Source: Arthrobacter sp. Alg241-R88 (GTDB lineage: Bacteria; Actinomycetota; Actinomycetes; Actinomycetales; Micrococcaceae). From it: a stretch of 64,000 nucleotides of DNA. The stretch is taken from assembly GCF_900537115.1 (NCBI RefSeq), contig NZ_UNRG01000001.1, forward strand, positions 621,121-685,120, given 5' to 3'. The translations under genes and the position numbers were made by a program. The notes below the pieces were generated by a model. The model was not told the origin of the DNA. It saw nothing but the letters and a program-made list of their open reading frames with translations, and did not search any database. Of the stretch, positions 53,256 through 61,698 are shown piece after piece; position 1 is the stretch's first letter, and each line of letters begins with the position of its first letter.

Positions 53256-53594
53256 ATGGCCGGCAAGGACATTCTTTCTCCCGAGCGGCTTGAGGACGCA
53301 CTGGCCGTCCTGAGCGACTGGCGGTACCACCAAGGTGCACTGGTGACGGTATACAAGGCGCCGACGGCGGCTGCCGCACTTGAGCTGATTGCCGCCGTCG
53401 GACGCCTTGCCGAGGAACAGAACCACCACCCTGACCTGGACTGGCGGTACAACCGGGTTTTCCTCCTTTACACCTCGCATGACGCCGGGGGCGAAGTCAC
53501 AGCCCGCGACGTGGGCGCGGCCGAGGCCGTGAGTGAAGCCGCCGCCGCGGTCCACGCGGTTGCCGAACCGGCGCGGCACCCCGCAGCCGCTTAA
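53256..53594 (+). CDS. 4a-hydroxytetrahydrobiopterin dehydratase
   Basis: 112-residue pterin-4a-carbinolamine dehydratase. The family core EEQNHHPDLDWRYNRVFLLYTSHDAGG contains the HHP catalytic segment, followed by TARDVGAAEAV. It recycles pterin cofactor or acts in pterin metabolism; no aromatic hydroxylase gene is near. ATG 53256 has TGAGGAG 6 nt upstream. It follows thiG by 45 nt and may be the last gene of the thi transcript. Confidence 0.92.
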   Translation: MAGKDILSPERLEDALAVLSDWRYHQGALVTVYKAPTAAAALELIAAVGRLAEEQNHHPDLDWRYNRVFLLYTSHDAGGEVTARDVGAAEAVSEAAAAVHAVAEPARHPAAA

Positions 53595-53636
53595 ACGGCT
53601 GTGGCCACAACCCCGAAAGGCAGTGGCCACAGCCGT
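53595..53636. terminator. Two-way hairpin after the pterin dehydratase gene
   Basis: Perfect 14-bp stem (53595-53608 with 53623-53636, 14-nt loop) between converging genes; no long T-run. Confidence 0.65.
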
Positions 53637-53663
53637 GCTTGAATGTCCGGGCGCTGGTTCCGG

Positions 53664-53966
53664 CTAGAGCTTCAGCGCCGCCGTAAGCCGTTCCAGATCG
53701 TGCCTGGCCCTGGTACGGCCCACGTAAAGGACCGCTGCAACCGCCGCTGCTGCACCCACAACCATGGGCAGGATCCAGGGCAGCCAGGTCATGCCCGGCC
53801 GGTAGCCAAAGCCTGCAGCCATCAGGATGATCCAGGTAACAGCTCCCACACCTACGGCAACGCCGGCCGGCAGGACGACACCATATTTAGTGTGCCGCTT
53901 GTCATTGGCCCAGACGATGAAACCTGCGGCGGCTGTCACCAGCACCACAATGGTCAGCGAAAGCAT
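53664..53966 (-). CDS. Small membrane protein of unknown function
   Basis: 100 residues with three hydrophobic stretches (residues 2-18, 30-52, 63-84) and a basic C-terminal end (RTRARHDLERLTAALKL). No motif recognised. It lies 37 nt after the DUF3107 gene on the same strand and faces the pterin dehydratase across a 14-bp two-way hairpin. Confidence 0.7.
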   Translation of the reverse strand: MLSLTIVVLVTAAAGFIVWANDKRHTKYGVVLPAGVAVGVGAVTWIILMAAGFGYRPGMTWLPWILPMVVGAAAAVAAVLYVGRTRARHDLERLTAALKL

Positions 53967-54003
53967 GGCTCTCCTTGGAGTACTCGCACCTCAGGTGCGG
54001 GGG

Positions 54004-54228
54004 CTAGAACTGGCCGAACCCTACGCGGCGCTGTTCCTCGGCGCCGATTTCTACGTAGGCCAGGGCCTTGCCGGGAACAATGATCAGGCGTCCCTTGTCA
54101 TCCTTCAGGCGCAGTTCGCTGCCGGTGGTGATGGCTGCTTCTACAACCTTGGCTACGGAGTCCGGGTCCTCGACTGATTCCAGCACAATTTCGCGGCCAA
54201 CATTCTGAACGCCGATCTTAATTTCCAC
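54004..54228 (-). CDS. DUF3107 protein
   Basis: 74 residues (MEIKIGVQNVGREIVLESVED..., ending VGFGQF), the DUF3107 family, found next to TetR and MoeZ genes in actinobacteria (M. tuberculosis Rv3208A as remembered). It probably folds as a small beta-sheet protein; function unknown. GTG 54228 has GGGAGG 7 nt upstream, and TAGACT at 54277-54282 gives a plausible leader of about 40 nt. Confidence 0.9.
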   Translation of the reverse strand: MEIKIGVQNVGREIVLESVEDPDSVAKVVEAAITTGSELRLKDDKGRLIIVPGKALAYVEIGAEEQRRVGFGQF

Positions 54229-54276
54229 AGGGGGCCTCCCAGCCGGTTCACGTTTCTCGGGTTATGTCTTATTTGT

Positions 54277-54282
54277 AGTCTA
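54277..54282 (-). promoter_or_regulatory. Possible -10 of the DUF3107 gene
   Basis: TAGACT on the minus strand; its TAG is the stop codon of the TetR gene. RNA would carry a leader of about 40 nt with GGGAGG before GTG 54228. Confidence 0.45.
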
Positions 54283-54945
54283 GGACTCTTTGGGGAAGCG
54301 AGAGATTCCGCGCCAAGCTAAACGGTAGATGAGGTCGCTGGCCACATCGAGGTCCAGGTTCCCGTCGGTCTCGAGCCAGTACCGGGCACTGACCTGCGCC
54401 ATCCCGGCGAGCCCGCGGCCCAGGAGCTCTGCCTCCAGGTGGGGAAGTTTGGTGTCCTCGGCGATGACGCGGGCAATGGCGTCCGCAAACGTCCGGTTGA
54501 AGGTCTCCAGCCGTGAGCTGACGTCCGGATCGTTGATGAGGTCTGATTCGAAAACAAGCCGGTGGGCCTGGTCATCGTTGGCGATGAACCGGAAATAGGC
54601 CCGCATCACGGCCTGCACGCGTTCGTCATTGTCAGTGGTGGAGTTCAGCGCCCCCAGCATCAGGTCCGTCAAGGAGGCCAGGTGGCTTTCGAGCAGGGCC
54701 AGGTACAGCTCCCGCTTTGAGGGGAAGTGCTGGTACAGGACCGGTTTGCTGACGTGGGCTGTCTCTGCGATTTCGTCCATGGCGGCCCCGTGATAGCCGT
54801 TGGCAACGAAGACTTCCTGTGCTGCGGAAAGGAGTTGTGCGCGTCTCTCGTCCCGGGGAAGCCGGGCGGACCGTTGCCCGGCGGGGCGCGAGGCGGTTTG
54901 CGGTTCGGCTGCGGACGGGCGGTCAGCCCGTGCTTCATGGACCAC
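54280..54945 (-). CDS. TetR-family regulator beside MoeZ
   Basis: 221 residues. HTH region: RAQLLSAAQEVFVANGYHGAAMDEIAETAHVSKPVLYQHFPSKRELYLALL (about 35-85), then an all-helical domain ending in WRGISRFPKES. It matches the conserved TetR gene next to DUF3107 and MoeZ in many actinobacteria (Rv3208 type). GTG 54945 has GAAGGA 5 nt upstream and is preferred over the longer open frame to 55023. Its TAG stop forms the first half of the predicted DUF3107 -10. Confidence 0.88.
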   Translation of the reverse strand: MVHEARADRPSAAEPQTASRPAGQRSARLPRDERRAQLLSAAQEVFVANGYHGAAMDEIAETAHVSKPVLYQHFPSKRELYLALLESHLASLTDLMLGALNSTTDNDERVQAVMRAYFRFIANDDQAHRLVFESDLINDPDVSSRLETFNRTFADAIARVIAEDTKLPHLEAELLGRGLAGMAQVSARYWLETDGNLDLDVASDLIYRLAWRGISRFPKES

Positions 54946-55018
54946 AGTTGTCCTTCTTTCCCTTGCAGTTACCCCCACTCTACGTCGGGGTAATATGACC
55001 GGGCGGTATCCCGGGGCA

Positions 55019-55024
55019 TACATT
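55019..55024 (+). promoter_or_regulatory. -10 element of moeZ
   Basis: TACATT ends 5 nt before ATG 55030. Confidence 0.5.
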
Positions 55025-55029
55025 GAAGT

Positions 55030-56229
55030 ATGGCTTCGACATTCTCCGCAAATGTTTCGACTATTTCACTGCCTCCGCTGGTTGAACCGGCTGGTGAGCT
55101 CACTCCTGACGAGGTGGAGCGCTACTCGCGGCACCTCATCATTCCCGAGATCGGCGCACTGGGGCAGCGGAGGCTCAAGAATGCCAAAGTACTGGTGATC
55201 GGCGCCGGCGGGCTCGGGTCCCCGGCGCTGCTCTACCTCGCCGCCGCGGGGGTAGGGACGCTGGGGATCATCGACGACGACGCCGTTGACCTCAGCAACC
55301 TGCAGCGCCAGGTCATCCACGGCGTGGCTGACGTTGGCCGGCCGAAGATCGAGTCGGCGCGGGACGCCATCGCCGCCCTCAACCCGCTGGTGGACGTCCG
55401 GCTGCATAACGTCCGGCTGGACGCCTCCAATGCCCTGGAGCTGTTCGCGGGCTACGACCTGATCCTGGACGGCGCCGACAACTTCGCCACGCGGTACCTG
55501 GTCAACGACGCCGCCGCCATCCTGGGCAAGCCCTACGTCTGGGGCTCCATCTTCCGCTTCGACGGGCAGGTGAGCGTCTTCTGGGAAAAGCACGGACCCA
55601 CCTACCGTGACCTCTATCCTGAAGCACCTCCGGCAGGGTCTGTCCCCTCGTGCGGTGAGGGCGGGGTCTTCGGCATGCTCTGCGCTGCGGTGGGGTCGCT
55701 GATGGTGACTGAGGCAGTGAAGCTGATTACCGGCGTCGGACGCTCACTGCTGGGCAGGGTGGCCCTGTTCGACGCCCTGGGCGGCAGCTGGCGGGAGATC
55801 CGTGTCTCCAAGGACCCCGCTGCGGAACCGATCACGGAGCTGACGGACTATGAGGCCTTCTGCGGCATTACGCCCACGGCACAGGCGGACACGGAACACA
55901 CCGTCACAGCTACGCAGCTGGCCACCATGCTCGCGTCCCGGAAGGCCGGCCTGAAGGACTTTGAGCTCGTGGATGTGCGGGAGTCCGGCGAATACGACAT
56001 TGTCAGGATCGACGGCGCCGTCCTCATCCCGCAGGGACGGATCCTTGCCGGGGAAGCGTGGCAGGAGCTGCCGCAGGACAAGGACATTGTGTTCCTGTGC
56101 AAGGCGGGGACCCGCTCGGCGAACGTCCTGGCGGCGGCGCAGAAGGCCGGCTATCAGCGGGTCAGCCATCTCGACGGCGGCATCCTCGCCTGGGTGCGCG
56201 AGGTGGAACCCAACAAACCCGTCTACTAG
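55030..56229 (+). CDS. moeZ: Adenylyltransferase/sulfurtransferase MoeZ (ThiF domain plus rhodanese)
   Basis: 399 residues. The ThiF/MoeB-like E1 domain has the nucleotide loop VLVIGAGGLGSPALLYLAAAGVGTLGIIDDDAVDLSNLQRQ and the Arg/Asp set DGADNFATRYLVND. A C-terminal rhodanese domain carries the active loop CKAGTRS. MoeZ activates and sulfurates ThiS- and MoaD-like carriers, so it may serve ThiS encoded 3 kb away. The second zinc cysteine pair of E. coli MoeB is not obvious. ATG 55030 follows TACATT by 5 nt. Confidence 0.94.
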   Translation: MASTFSANVSTISLPPLVEPAGELTPDEVERYSRHLIIPEIGALGQRRLKNAKVLVIGAGGLGSPALLYLAAAGVGTLGIIDDDAVDLSNLQRQVIHGVADVGRPKIESARDAIAALNPLVDVRLHNVRLDASNALELFAGYDLILDGADNFATRYLVNDAAAILGKPYVWGSIFRFDGQVSVFWEKHGPTYRDLYPEAPPAGSVPSCGEGGVFGMLCAAVGSLMVTEAVKLITGVGRSLLGRVALFDALGGSWREIRVSKDPAAEPITELTDYEAFCGITPTAQADTEHTVTATQLATMLASRKAGLKDFELVDVRESGEYDIVRIDGAVLIPQGRILAGEAWQELPQDKDIVFLCKAGTRSANVLAAAQKAGYQRVSHLDGGILAWVREVEPNKPVY

Positions 56230-56296
56230 GCCCGGAGCCGCAGCCGGGGCCGGAGCGCCCCTCCCGCGCGTCATCATCTTCCGCCCCGTTTACGGG

Positions 56297-56429
56297 ACGC
56301 TCTCTCACTTAACGCCGGTTTTTGATGGACGCTCTCTCACTTTTTTTATAAGAGTGAGAGAGGGTCGGGGGAAATGACGCATTAAGTGAGAGAGCGTGGG
56401 TGGAAAAGACCCGGTAAGTGAGAGAGCGT
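56297..56429. repeat. Five-copy inverted repeat array between moeZ and hemA
   Basis: The 15-mer ACGCTCTCTCACTTA occurs at 56297-56311 and, with a last-base change, at 56329-56343; its exact reverse complement TAAGTGAGAGAGCGT is at 56383-56397 and 56415-56429; a shortened copy AGTGAGAGAG is at 56353-56362. The second and shortened copies form a hairpin of about 10-13 bp over a T-rich loop. The array fills the gap between two converging genes. Confidence 0.9.
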
Positions 56430-56465
56430 TGCGCGGGAGGGCGCAGGTGGTGGGGCGTAGGCTGG

Positions 56466-57785
56466 TCAGGCGCTTTCGAGGCCCTGGTGGTCCACCGGGC
56501 ACTCGGCCTGGGGAACGGCGCGGGCTGCCGGCTGCTCCACGGTAATGCCGTAGAGGGCCTCCAGTGCGGCGACGTACTCATCCTGCTGGCCGTTGGCGGC
56601 GAGCTCGCGTGCGCGCACGGTGGGAACGTGAAGCAGCTGCTTGACCATGCGCCGAAGCGCGAACTCCACTTCTTCAGCCGCCGCCGTGCAGCCGTGCCGG
56701 GCACGGACCTTTTCCATTTCCGCGTCCAGGACGTTCATGGTGTGCCGCCGCAGTGCAACGATCGCGGAATCCACGGACCGGGCCTCGCGCTCCTGCTCGA
56801 AGGCCTTGGCAGCGCCGCTGACGATGCCGCTTGCCTGGGCCAGTGATTCAGCCTGCTCCTGCGGTGCGGCGAGGCGCACGGATTCCAGGGTCAACAGCTC
56901 AACGCCTTCCAGCTCGCCCACTCCGGGGTCGAAATCATGGGTAAGGGCCAGATCGATGGCAATCAGTGGCTGTGGCGAATCTGCGCGCACAAGGGCGAGT
57001 TCATCAGCTTCCACCCGGGTGTCCGAGCCGCTGCAGCCGATCATCACGTCCGCAGCAGCGACGGCAGGACGCAGCGTTTCCTCGTCAAGGGCCGTGCCGC
57101 CGCGGGTGGCCACAAAGCCCTCGGCGCGGCCGGAGGAAGAGAAGACGGAGATGTCGGTACAGCCCCGCTCACGCAGCAGCGCCATCGTGGCGCCGGCGTA
57201 GGCTCCGGTGCCGAAGACCACCACCTTCTTGGTGGACCAGTCAGGGTTCTCGGAAAGGTCGGTTGCCAGATCCAGGGCCACGGAAACGATGGAGAGTCCC
57301 CGTGATCCCAGTGCGGTCTGGGCGCCGACGTCCTTGGCCGTCTTTGACGCGGCCTGGAACAGGCGGACGAGTCCGGAGCTGGCGGTTCCCTCGTGCTGGG
57401 CGGTGATGAGGGCCCGGCGTACCTGGCCCGCGATTTCACGTTCACCGACGACGGCGGAATCCAGTCCGGCGCTGACGGCAAAGAGGTGCTGGCTTACTTC
57501 AGGGCCGGTGCGGGTGCTGAAGGAGCGGGAAACCAGCGGTTCGCTGAGTCCGCTGACATCGCTGATCTGGGCGACAAGCGCTGCGCGGGCGGCTTCAACG
57601 TCGTCCGGGTGGGGAGCCTCGCCATAGATTTCGTAGCGGTTGCAGGTGGCAAGGACTACCGCACCCGTCACCGCCGGCGATCCGGAGAGAGCGGATGTGG
57701 CGATCCCGGAGGCACCGTTGCTCAACTGAGCAACGGTCTCAAGATCGATGTCGGCGTGTGTAGCCACCAATGAAAAAAGAACCAC
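56466..57785 (-). CDS. hemA: Glutamyl-tRNA reductase
   Basis: 439-residue enzyme of the C5 route, reducing glutamyl-tRNA to glutamate-1-semialdehyde. Catalytic Cys48 is in [12 protein letters not shown]; the NADPH domain has [22 protein letters not shown] (Gly-rich); the C-terminal dimerisation helices carry [27 protein letters not shown] 57785 is preceded by TATGAT with a 9-nt gap, so the mRNA is leaderless or has a very short leader. It diverges from the hemE operon. Its stop lies 37 nt past the end of a five-copy repeat array. Confidence 0.95.
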   Translation of the reverse strand: MVLFSLVATHADIDLETVAQLSNGASGIATSALSGSPAVTGAVVLATCNRYEIYGEAPHPDDVEAARAALVAQISDVSGLSEPLVSRSFSTRTGPEVSQHLFAVSAGLDSAVVGEREIAGQVRRALITAQHEGTASSGLVRLFQAASKTAKDVGAQTALGSRGLSIVSVALDLATDLSENPDWSTKKVVVFGTGAYAGATMALLRERGCTDISVFSSSGRAEGFVATRGGTALDEETLRPAVAAADVMIGCSGSDTRVEADELALVRADSPQPLIAIDLALTHDFDPGVGELEGVELLTLESVRLAAPQEQAESLAQASGIVSGAAKAFEQEREARSVDSAIVALRRHTMNVLDAEMEKVRARHGCTAAAEEVEFALRRMVKQLLHVPTVRARELAANGQQDEYVAALEALYGITVEQPAARAVPQAECPVDHQGLESA

Positions 57786-57794
57786 AGCAGGTCA

Positions 57795-57800
57795 ATCATA
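57795..57800 (-). promoter_or_regulatory. -10 element of hemA
   Basis: TATGAT, the best match to the general consensus in the window, ends 9 nt before GTG 57785 on the minus strand. Confidence 0.55.
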
Positions 57801-57943
57801 GCTTTTTCGTTCCTCGGTAGAACAACCACCCGGCCCGGATACGGCCGGCTGGCGCTGTGATTCCTGCCACGGCGCGGGAAAGGGCCCCTGGCGTGACAGC
57901 CTGTCGTTATCTTTTGCTGCTGTTTTTGGGCACAATCAAAGGC

Positions 57944-59038
57944 ATGACTTCCAGCCCTGCCATGTCCGCTGCCGGCGCCCTCGCCACAGACCATCCACTG
58001 GTGGATGGACGCACCGCAGACTCGCCGCTGATCACGGCCTACCGGGGCGGAAAGCCATCGCGCCGCCCCGTCTGGTTCATGCGGCAGGCCGGGCGTTCCC
58101 TCCCGGAGTACCTCAAGGTCCGCGAAGGCATCGCCATGCTGGATTCCTGCCTGCGCCCCGAGCTCGCTTCGGAGATCACGCTCCAGCCTGTCCGCCGCCA
58201 CGACGTGGACGCCGGAATCTTCTTCTCCGACATTGTCATTCCGCTCAAACTGGCCGGCGTGGGCGTGGACATCGTGCCCGGAGTGGGCCCCGTCCTGGAC
58301 AGGCCCGTCCGGACTGCCGCGGACGTTGCCGCCCTCCCGCAGCTGACCTGGGAGGCGCTCGAACCTATCCGCCAGGCCGTCCGGCTTACGGTGGCCGAAC
58401 TCGGTAGGACCCCGCTGATCGGCTTTGCCGGGGCGCCCTTCACCCTGGCGGCCTACATGGTGGAGGGCAAGCCGTCCCGTGACCACCTCGGACCCCGCAC
58501 CATGATGCACGCAGACCCGGAGACCTGGCGCGCCCTCGCCAACTGGGCCGCCGATGCATCCGGCATGTTCCTGCAGGCCCAGCTGGAGGCCGGCGCCTCC
58601 GCCGGACAGCTGTTCGACTCGTGGGCAGGCTCCCTGGGCCTTGCCGACTACACACAGTTTGTGGCCCCCGCCTCCACGCGTGCCCTGGACCATGTAAGGC
58701 ACCTTGGTGCCCCGCTCATCCACTTCGGCACCGGTACCTCCGAGCTTCTCGTGGCCATGCGGGACGTAGGCGTGGACGTGGTGGGCGTTGATTACCGGCT
58801 GCCGCTGGACGAGGCCAACCGAAGGCTGGGCGGATCGGTCCCGCTGCAGGGAAACATTGACCCCGCGCTGCTGTCCGCCCCCTGGGAAATCCTCGAAGCG
58901 CACGTCCGCGCTGTTATTGCCGCCGGAGCAGCTGCGCCTGGCCACGTCCTCAACCTGGGCCATGGCGTTCCTCCCGAGACCGACCCTGCCGTCCTCACCC
59001 GGGTTGTAGAACTCATACACTCCATTTCGCCGGAGTAA
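57944..59038 (+). CDS. hemE: Uroporphyrinogen decarboxylase
   Basis: 364-residue TIM barrel converting uroporphyrinogen III to coproporphyrinogen III. The signature PVWFMRQAGRSLPEY (Arg for substrate carboxylates) is at about 43-57, GFAGAPFTLAAYMVEG mid-chain and the closing VLNLGHGVPPETDPAVL. ATG 57944 (MTSSPAMSAAG) is preferred; the upstream in-frame residues to 57857 are hydrophobic and non-conserved. hemY follows 3 nt later. Confidence 0.95.
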   Translation: MTSSPAMSAAGALATDHPLVDGRTADSPLITAYRGGKPSRRPVWFMRQAGRSLPEYLKVREGIAMLDSCLRPELASEITLQPVRRHDVDAGIFFSDIVIPLKLAGVGVDIVPGVGPVLDRPVRTAADVAALPQLTWEALEPIRQAVRLTVAELGRTPLIGFAGAPFTLAAYMVEGKPSRDHLGPRTMMHADPETWRALANWAADASGMFLQAQLEAGASAGQLFDSWAGSLGLADYTQFVAPASTRALDHVRHLGAPLIHFGTGTSELLVAMRDVGVDVVGVDYRLPLDEANRRLGGSVPLQGNIDPALLSAPWEILEAHVRAVIAAGAAAPGHVLNLGHGVPPETDPAVLTRVVELIHSISPE

Positions 59039-59041
59039 CCC

Positions 59042-60463
59042 ATGGCGATTCACCCGGCTGGCGCCCCGTCCGCGCTGGTGCTGGGCGGTGGGATCTCAGG
59101 CCTCCTTTCCGCCCGGGAGCTGGCCGTTGCCGGGCATCCGGTGACAGTCCTGGAAGCCGGCAAGGAGTGGGGCGGCTGCGTGGGCAGCCATGTTGTAGCG
59201 GGCCTCACCCTGGATAGCGGGGCAGAGTCCTTCGCTACTCGGTCCGACGCCGTTGCCGGCCTTGCCGGGGAACTGGGCCTTTCGGAGAGGATTGTTGCGC
59301 CGCGGCCCGGCGGCGCCTGGGTGCAGCTCCCGGACGGTGCCCGAGAACTTCCCAAGACCGGCGTTTTGGGAATTCCCGCCAACCCCTGGGATCCCGAGGT
59401 CCGCAGGTCCCTGGGCCTGCTCGGCTCGCTCCGCGCCTCCCTCGACAGGGTCCTGCCCGCGTCCATCGGCACGGCAGCGGACGTTGTCAGCGTGTCCGCC
59501 CTCGTCCGGGCGCGCATGGGACGCCGGGTCCTGGAGCGGCTGGTAGCGCCCGTTGTGGGTGGCGTCCACTCGGCCGACCCGGGACTCCTGGATGTCGACA
59601 TGGTGGCTCCTGGACTTCGCGCAGGACTTCGGCAGCACGGCTCCCTGGCCGCCGCCGTGGCGTCCCAGCGGCGAAACAGCACCGGACCCGCCAAGGCAGG
59701 ATCCGCCGTCGCCGGGCTGGAAGGCGGAATGCACACCATGGTCACCGCGCTGGTCACGGATCTGCAGGACCGGGGCGTTACGCTCCTGTCCCGAACGCTC
59801 GCAACAGCGGTGTCCCGGACATCCGATGGGTGGCGCGTTGACGCCGCGGGGGAGACGTTCGACGCCGGCCTGCTGGTCGTCGCAGTAGACGGCCCGGCCG
59901 CCGCCGGACTGCTGGAAAAGGCAGTGCCGGCAATTGCTGGACAGCAACCCGGTTCCGGGCCTGACGTGCAGCTCGTCACCCTGGTCCTGGACAAGCCTGA
60001 ACTGGACCGCCGTCCCCGCGGTACCGGCATCCTCGTGGCGCCCCAGACTCCCGGCGTCCAGGCAAAGGCCCTGACGCATGCCACCGGCAAATGGGACTGG
60101 CTGGCCGCCGCCGCCGGCGCCGGCAGGCATGTCATCCGGCTCTCCTATGGACGTGTTGACAGCACCGGCAACCAGCCCGGCGGACCGGATACCGACGACG
60201 GGCTCCTGGCGGCGTCGCTTCACGACGCATCGGCCTTGCTCGGGGTTGGCATCGGCCGGCAGGACGTTGTGGAGTGGGACGTTGTGAGGTGGCGCGGTGC
60301 CCTGCCTTTTGCGGCCGTCGGACACCGCGCCCGGGTTACCGCAATCCGGGAAGCCTGCAACGCGGTGGGCGGCCTGGCCGTGGTGGGCGGCTGGGTGGCC
60401 GGGAACGGACTCGCCGCAGTGGTGTCCGACACGAAGAACCAAATCCGGAACCTGGCCGGCTGA
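59042..60463 (+). CDS. hemY: Coproporphyrinogen III oxidase (HemY/CgoX)
   Basis: 473-residue FAD oxidase. FAD motif VLGGGISGLLSARELAVAGHPVTVLEAGKEWGGC is at residues 13-46, and the C-terminal GLAVVGGWVAGNGLAAVVSDTKNQ closes the FAD site. In actinobacteria this enzyme oxidises coproporphyrinogen rather than protoporphyrinogen; the neighbouring hemQ and hemH support that route. Classical annotation would be protoporphyrinogen oxidase. Confidence 0.92.
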   Translation: MAIHPAGAPSALVLGGGISGLLSARELAVAGHPVTVLEAGKEWGGCVGSHVVAGLTLDSGAESFATRSDAVAGLAGELGLSERIVAPRPGGAWVQLPDGARELPKTGVLGIPANPWDPEVRRSLGLLGSLRASLDRVLPASIGTAADVVSVSALVRARMGRRVLERLVAPVVGGVHSADPGLLDVDMVAPGLRAGLRQHGSLAAAVASQRRNSTGPAKAGSAVAGLEGGMHTMVTALVTDLQDRGVTLLSRTLATAVSRTSDGWRVDAAGETFDAGLLVVAVDGPAAAGLLEKAVPAIAGQQPGSGPDVQLVTLVLDKPELDRRPRGTGILVAPQTPGVQAKALTHATGKWDWLAAAAGAGRHVIRLSYGRVDSTGNQPGGPDTDDGLLAASLHDASALLGVGIGRQDVVEWDVVRWRGALPFAAVGHRARVTAIREACNAVGGLAVVGGWVAGNGLAAVVSDTKNQIRNLAG

Positions 60464-60561
60464 ACGTCCTCGCTGGTCAGGCCCGTGGAGGCCCGGAAAC
60501 AGGGCTCTCCTGGACCGCCGTTGGATGCTTTGCTGGTTTTCACTTCGCCGTCCGACATGGT

Positions 60562-60567
60562 TAGTGT
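60562..60567 (+). promoter_or_regulatory. -10 element of the Pro/Ala-rich gene
   Basis: TAGTGT ends 8 nt before ATG 60576, giving the surface protein a promoter separate from hemE-hemY. Confidence 0.45.
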
Positions 60568-60575
60568 CGATGACT

Positions 60576-61583
60576 ATGGTTCACAACAGGTCCGATTTTT
60601 CCATGCCCCGGACCGGTATCCATGGGGGACTCCGACGCGGCGCAGCAGCTGCGGCAGTCGGGGCGGTACTGGTTCTCACCACGGGCGTCCCGGCGTCCCA
60701 AGCAAAAGAGGGAGCGCCCGGCCCTGGTGACCCCGGAGCCCCGGCGGTTGACACCCAAACCCTCCCCGTAGTGGCCCCGCTGAAGGGCCAGTCAGCTGTC
60801 GCGCAGGAGAATGCGCCCGGCCAGGACCGCGGGGGGAAGAGCAGCAATGGCAACGCTCCTGCGGACAACGGCAAGGGTGCTGATGCCAAGCAGACCGCCA
60901 GCCCCAGCCCGGCTCCTACTCCTTCCGCCTCCGCAATCCCGTCTGCCCTCCGTCCCGCAGCGAAGGCCACCCAAAAGCCAGCCGCACCTTCACCTTCGGC
61001 CACTGCTACGGCGTCCCCGGTTCCGACAAGCAGCGCGCCCGCAGCCAGCACTCCGACAGCCAGCACTCCGACAGCTACCCGCGCCGCGTCGTCTGCTCCC
61101 GTCGGCTCCGCCCCTGCAGCCGGCACTCCGACGGCCACCCGGACGGCGCCGGGTGCTGCGCCTTCGGCTCCCGGCGCCGTGCCGGAAGCCCCGGGAACCG
61201 GCACCCCTGCTGCCCCTGCACCAGCAGCGGCAGGCGGGACCACACCGGCCCAGCCTGCCCCGCCCGCATCCACCGTGGCAGTGGATCCTGCCACGACGGC
61301 GGCAGGCGAGCCCACCGCCGTCGCCGCCGCAGGCGAAACTGCTACCGCAACTGCGACGGGTGCAGTGGCCGGACAGGGCGGATATGTACCTCTTTACGCC
61401 GTGCCACGTACCCAGGCGGGGTGGTCGCCGTATTCTTCAGTCCCGAACGGCAACAGCGTCCGGACCAGCGCGGTGCTGGCTGCGCAGCCGGAGCCGAAGA
61501 GTGCCCTGGTGTGGCTTGGCTCAGGGCTGGTAGGCATGGCCGGTGCCGCCGGACTGGTCTTCTTCCGCCTGCGAAATCCCTAG
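60576..61583 (+). CDS. Exported Pro/Ala/Thr-rich protein with C-terminal anchor
   Basis: About 335 residues. Signal-peptide-like start (GGLRRGAAAAAVGAVLVLTTGVPASQA), a long low-complexity stretch (residues 40-250) rich in Ala, Pro, Ser, Thr with short repeats such as STPTA, then a small ordered part (QGGYVPLYAVPRTQAGWSPYSSVP) and a C-terminal membrane helix ending RLRNP. No LPXTG. It looks like a stalk-type envelope protein. ATG 60576 follows TAGTGT by 8 nt; ATG 60570 is the alternative. It interrupts the heme genes between hemY and hemQ without an evident heme role. Confidence 0.7.
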   Translation: MVHNRSDFSMPRTGIHGGLRRGAAAAAVGAVLVLTTGVPASQAKEGAPGPGDPGAPAVDTQTLPVVAPLKGQSAVAQENAPGQDRGGKSSNGNAPADNGKGADAKQTASPSPAPTPSASAIPSALRPAAKATQKPAAPSPSATATASPVPTSSAPAASTPTASTPTATRAASSAPVGSAPAAGTPTATRTAPGAAPSAPGAVPEAPGTGTPAAPAPAAAGGTTPAQPAPPASTVAVDPATTAAGEPTAVAAAGETATATATGAVAGQGGYVPLYAVPRTQAGWSPYSSVPNGNSVRTSAVLAAQPEPKSALVWLGSGLVGMAGAAGLVFFRLRNP

Positions 61584-61698
61584 GCGCGGACTTCCGGGGA
61601 TCCGGGAAAACGGATGCTGCTGTGACATTGAACACTTCTACGGGCTGTAGAACTAGCTGGTTTCGACTTGGCGGGTACGAAGGGGCAAACTTGTAACC

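Noticed and set aside
57722-60442. Two long minus-strand frames opposite hemE and hemY
   Set aside because: Both lie opposite enzymes with intact motifs and have no domain or promoter of their own.
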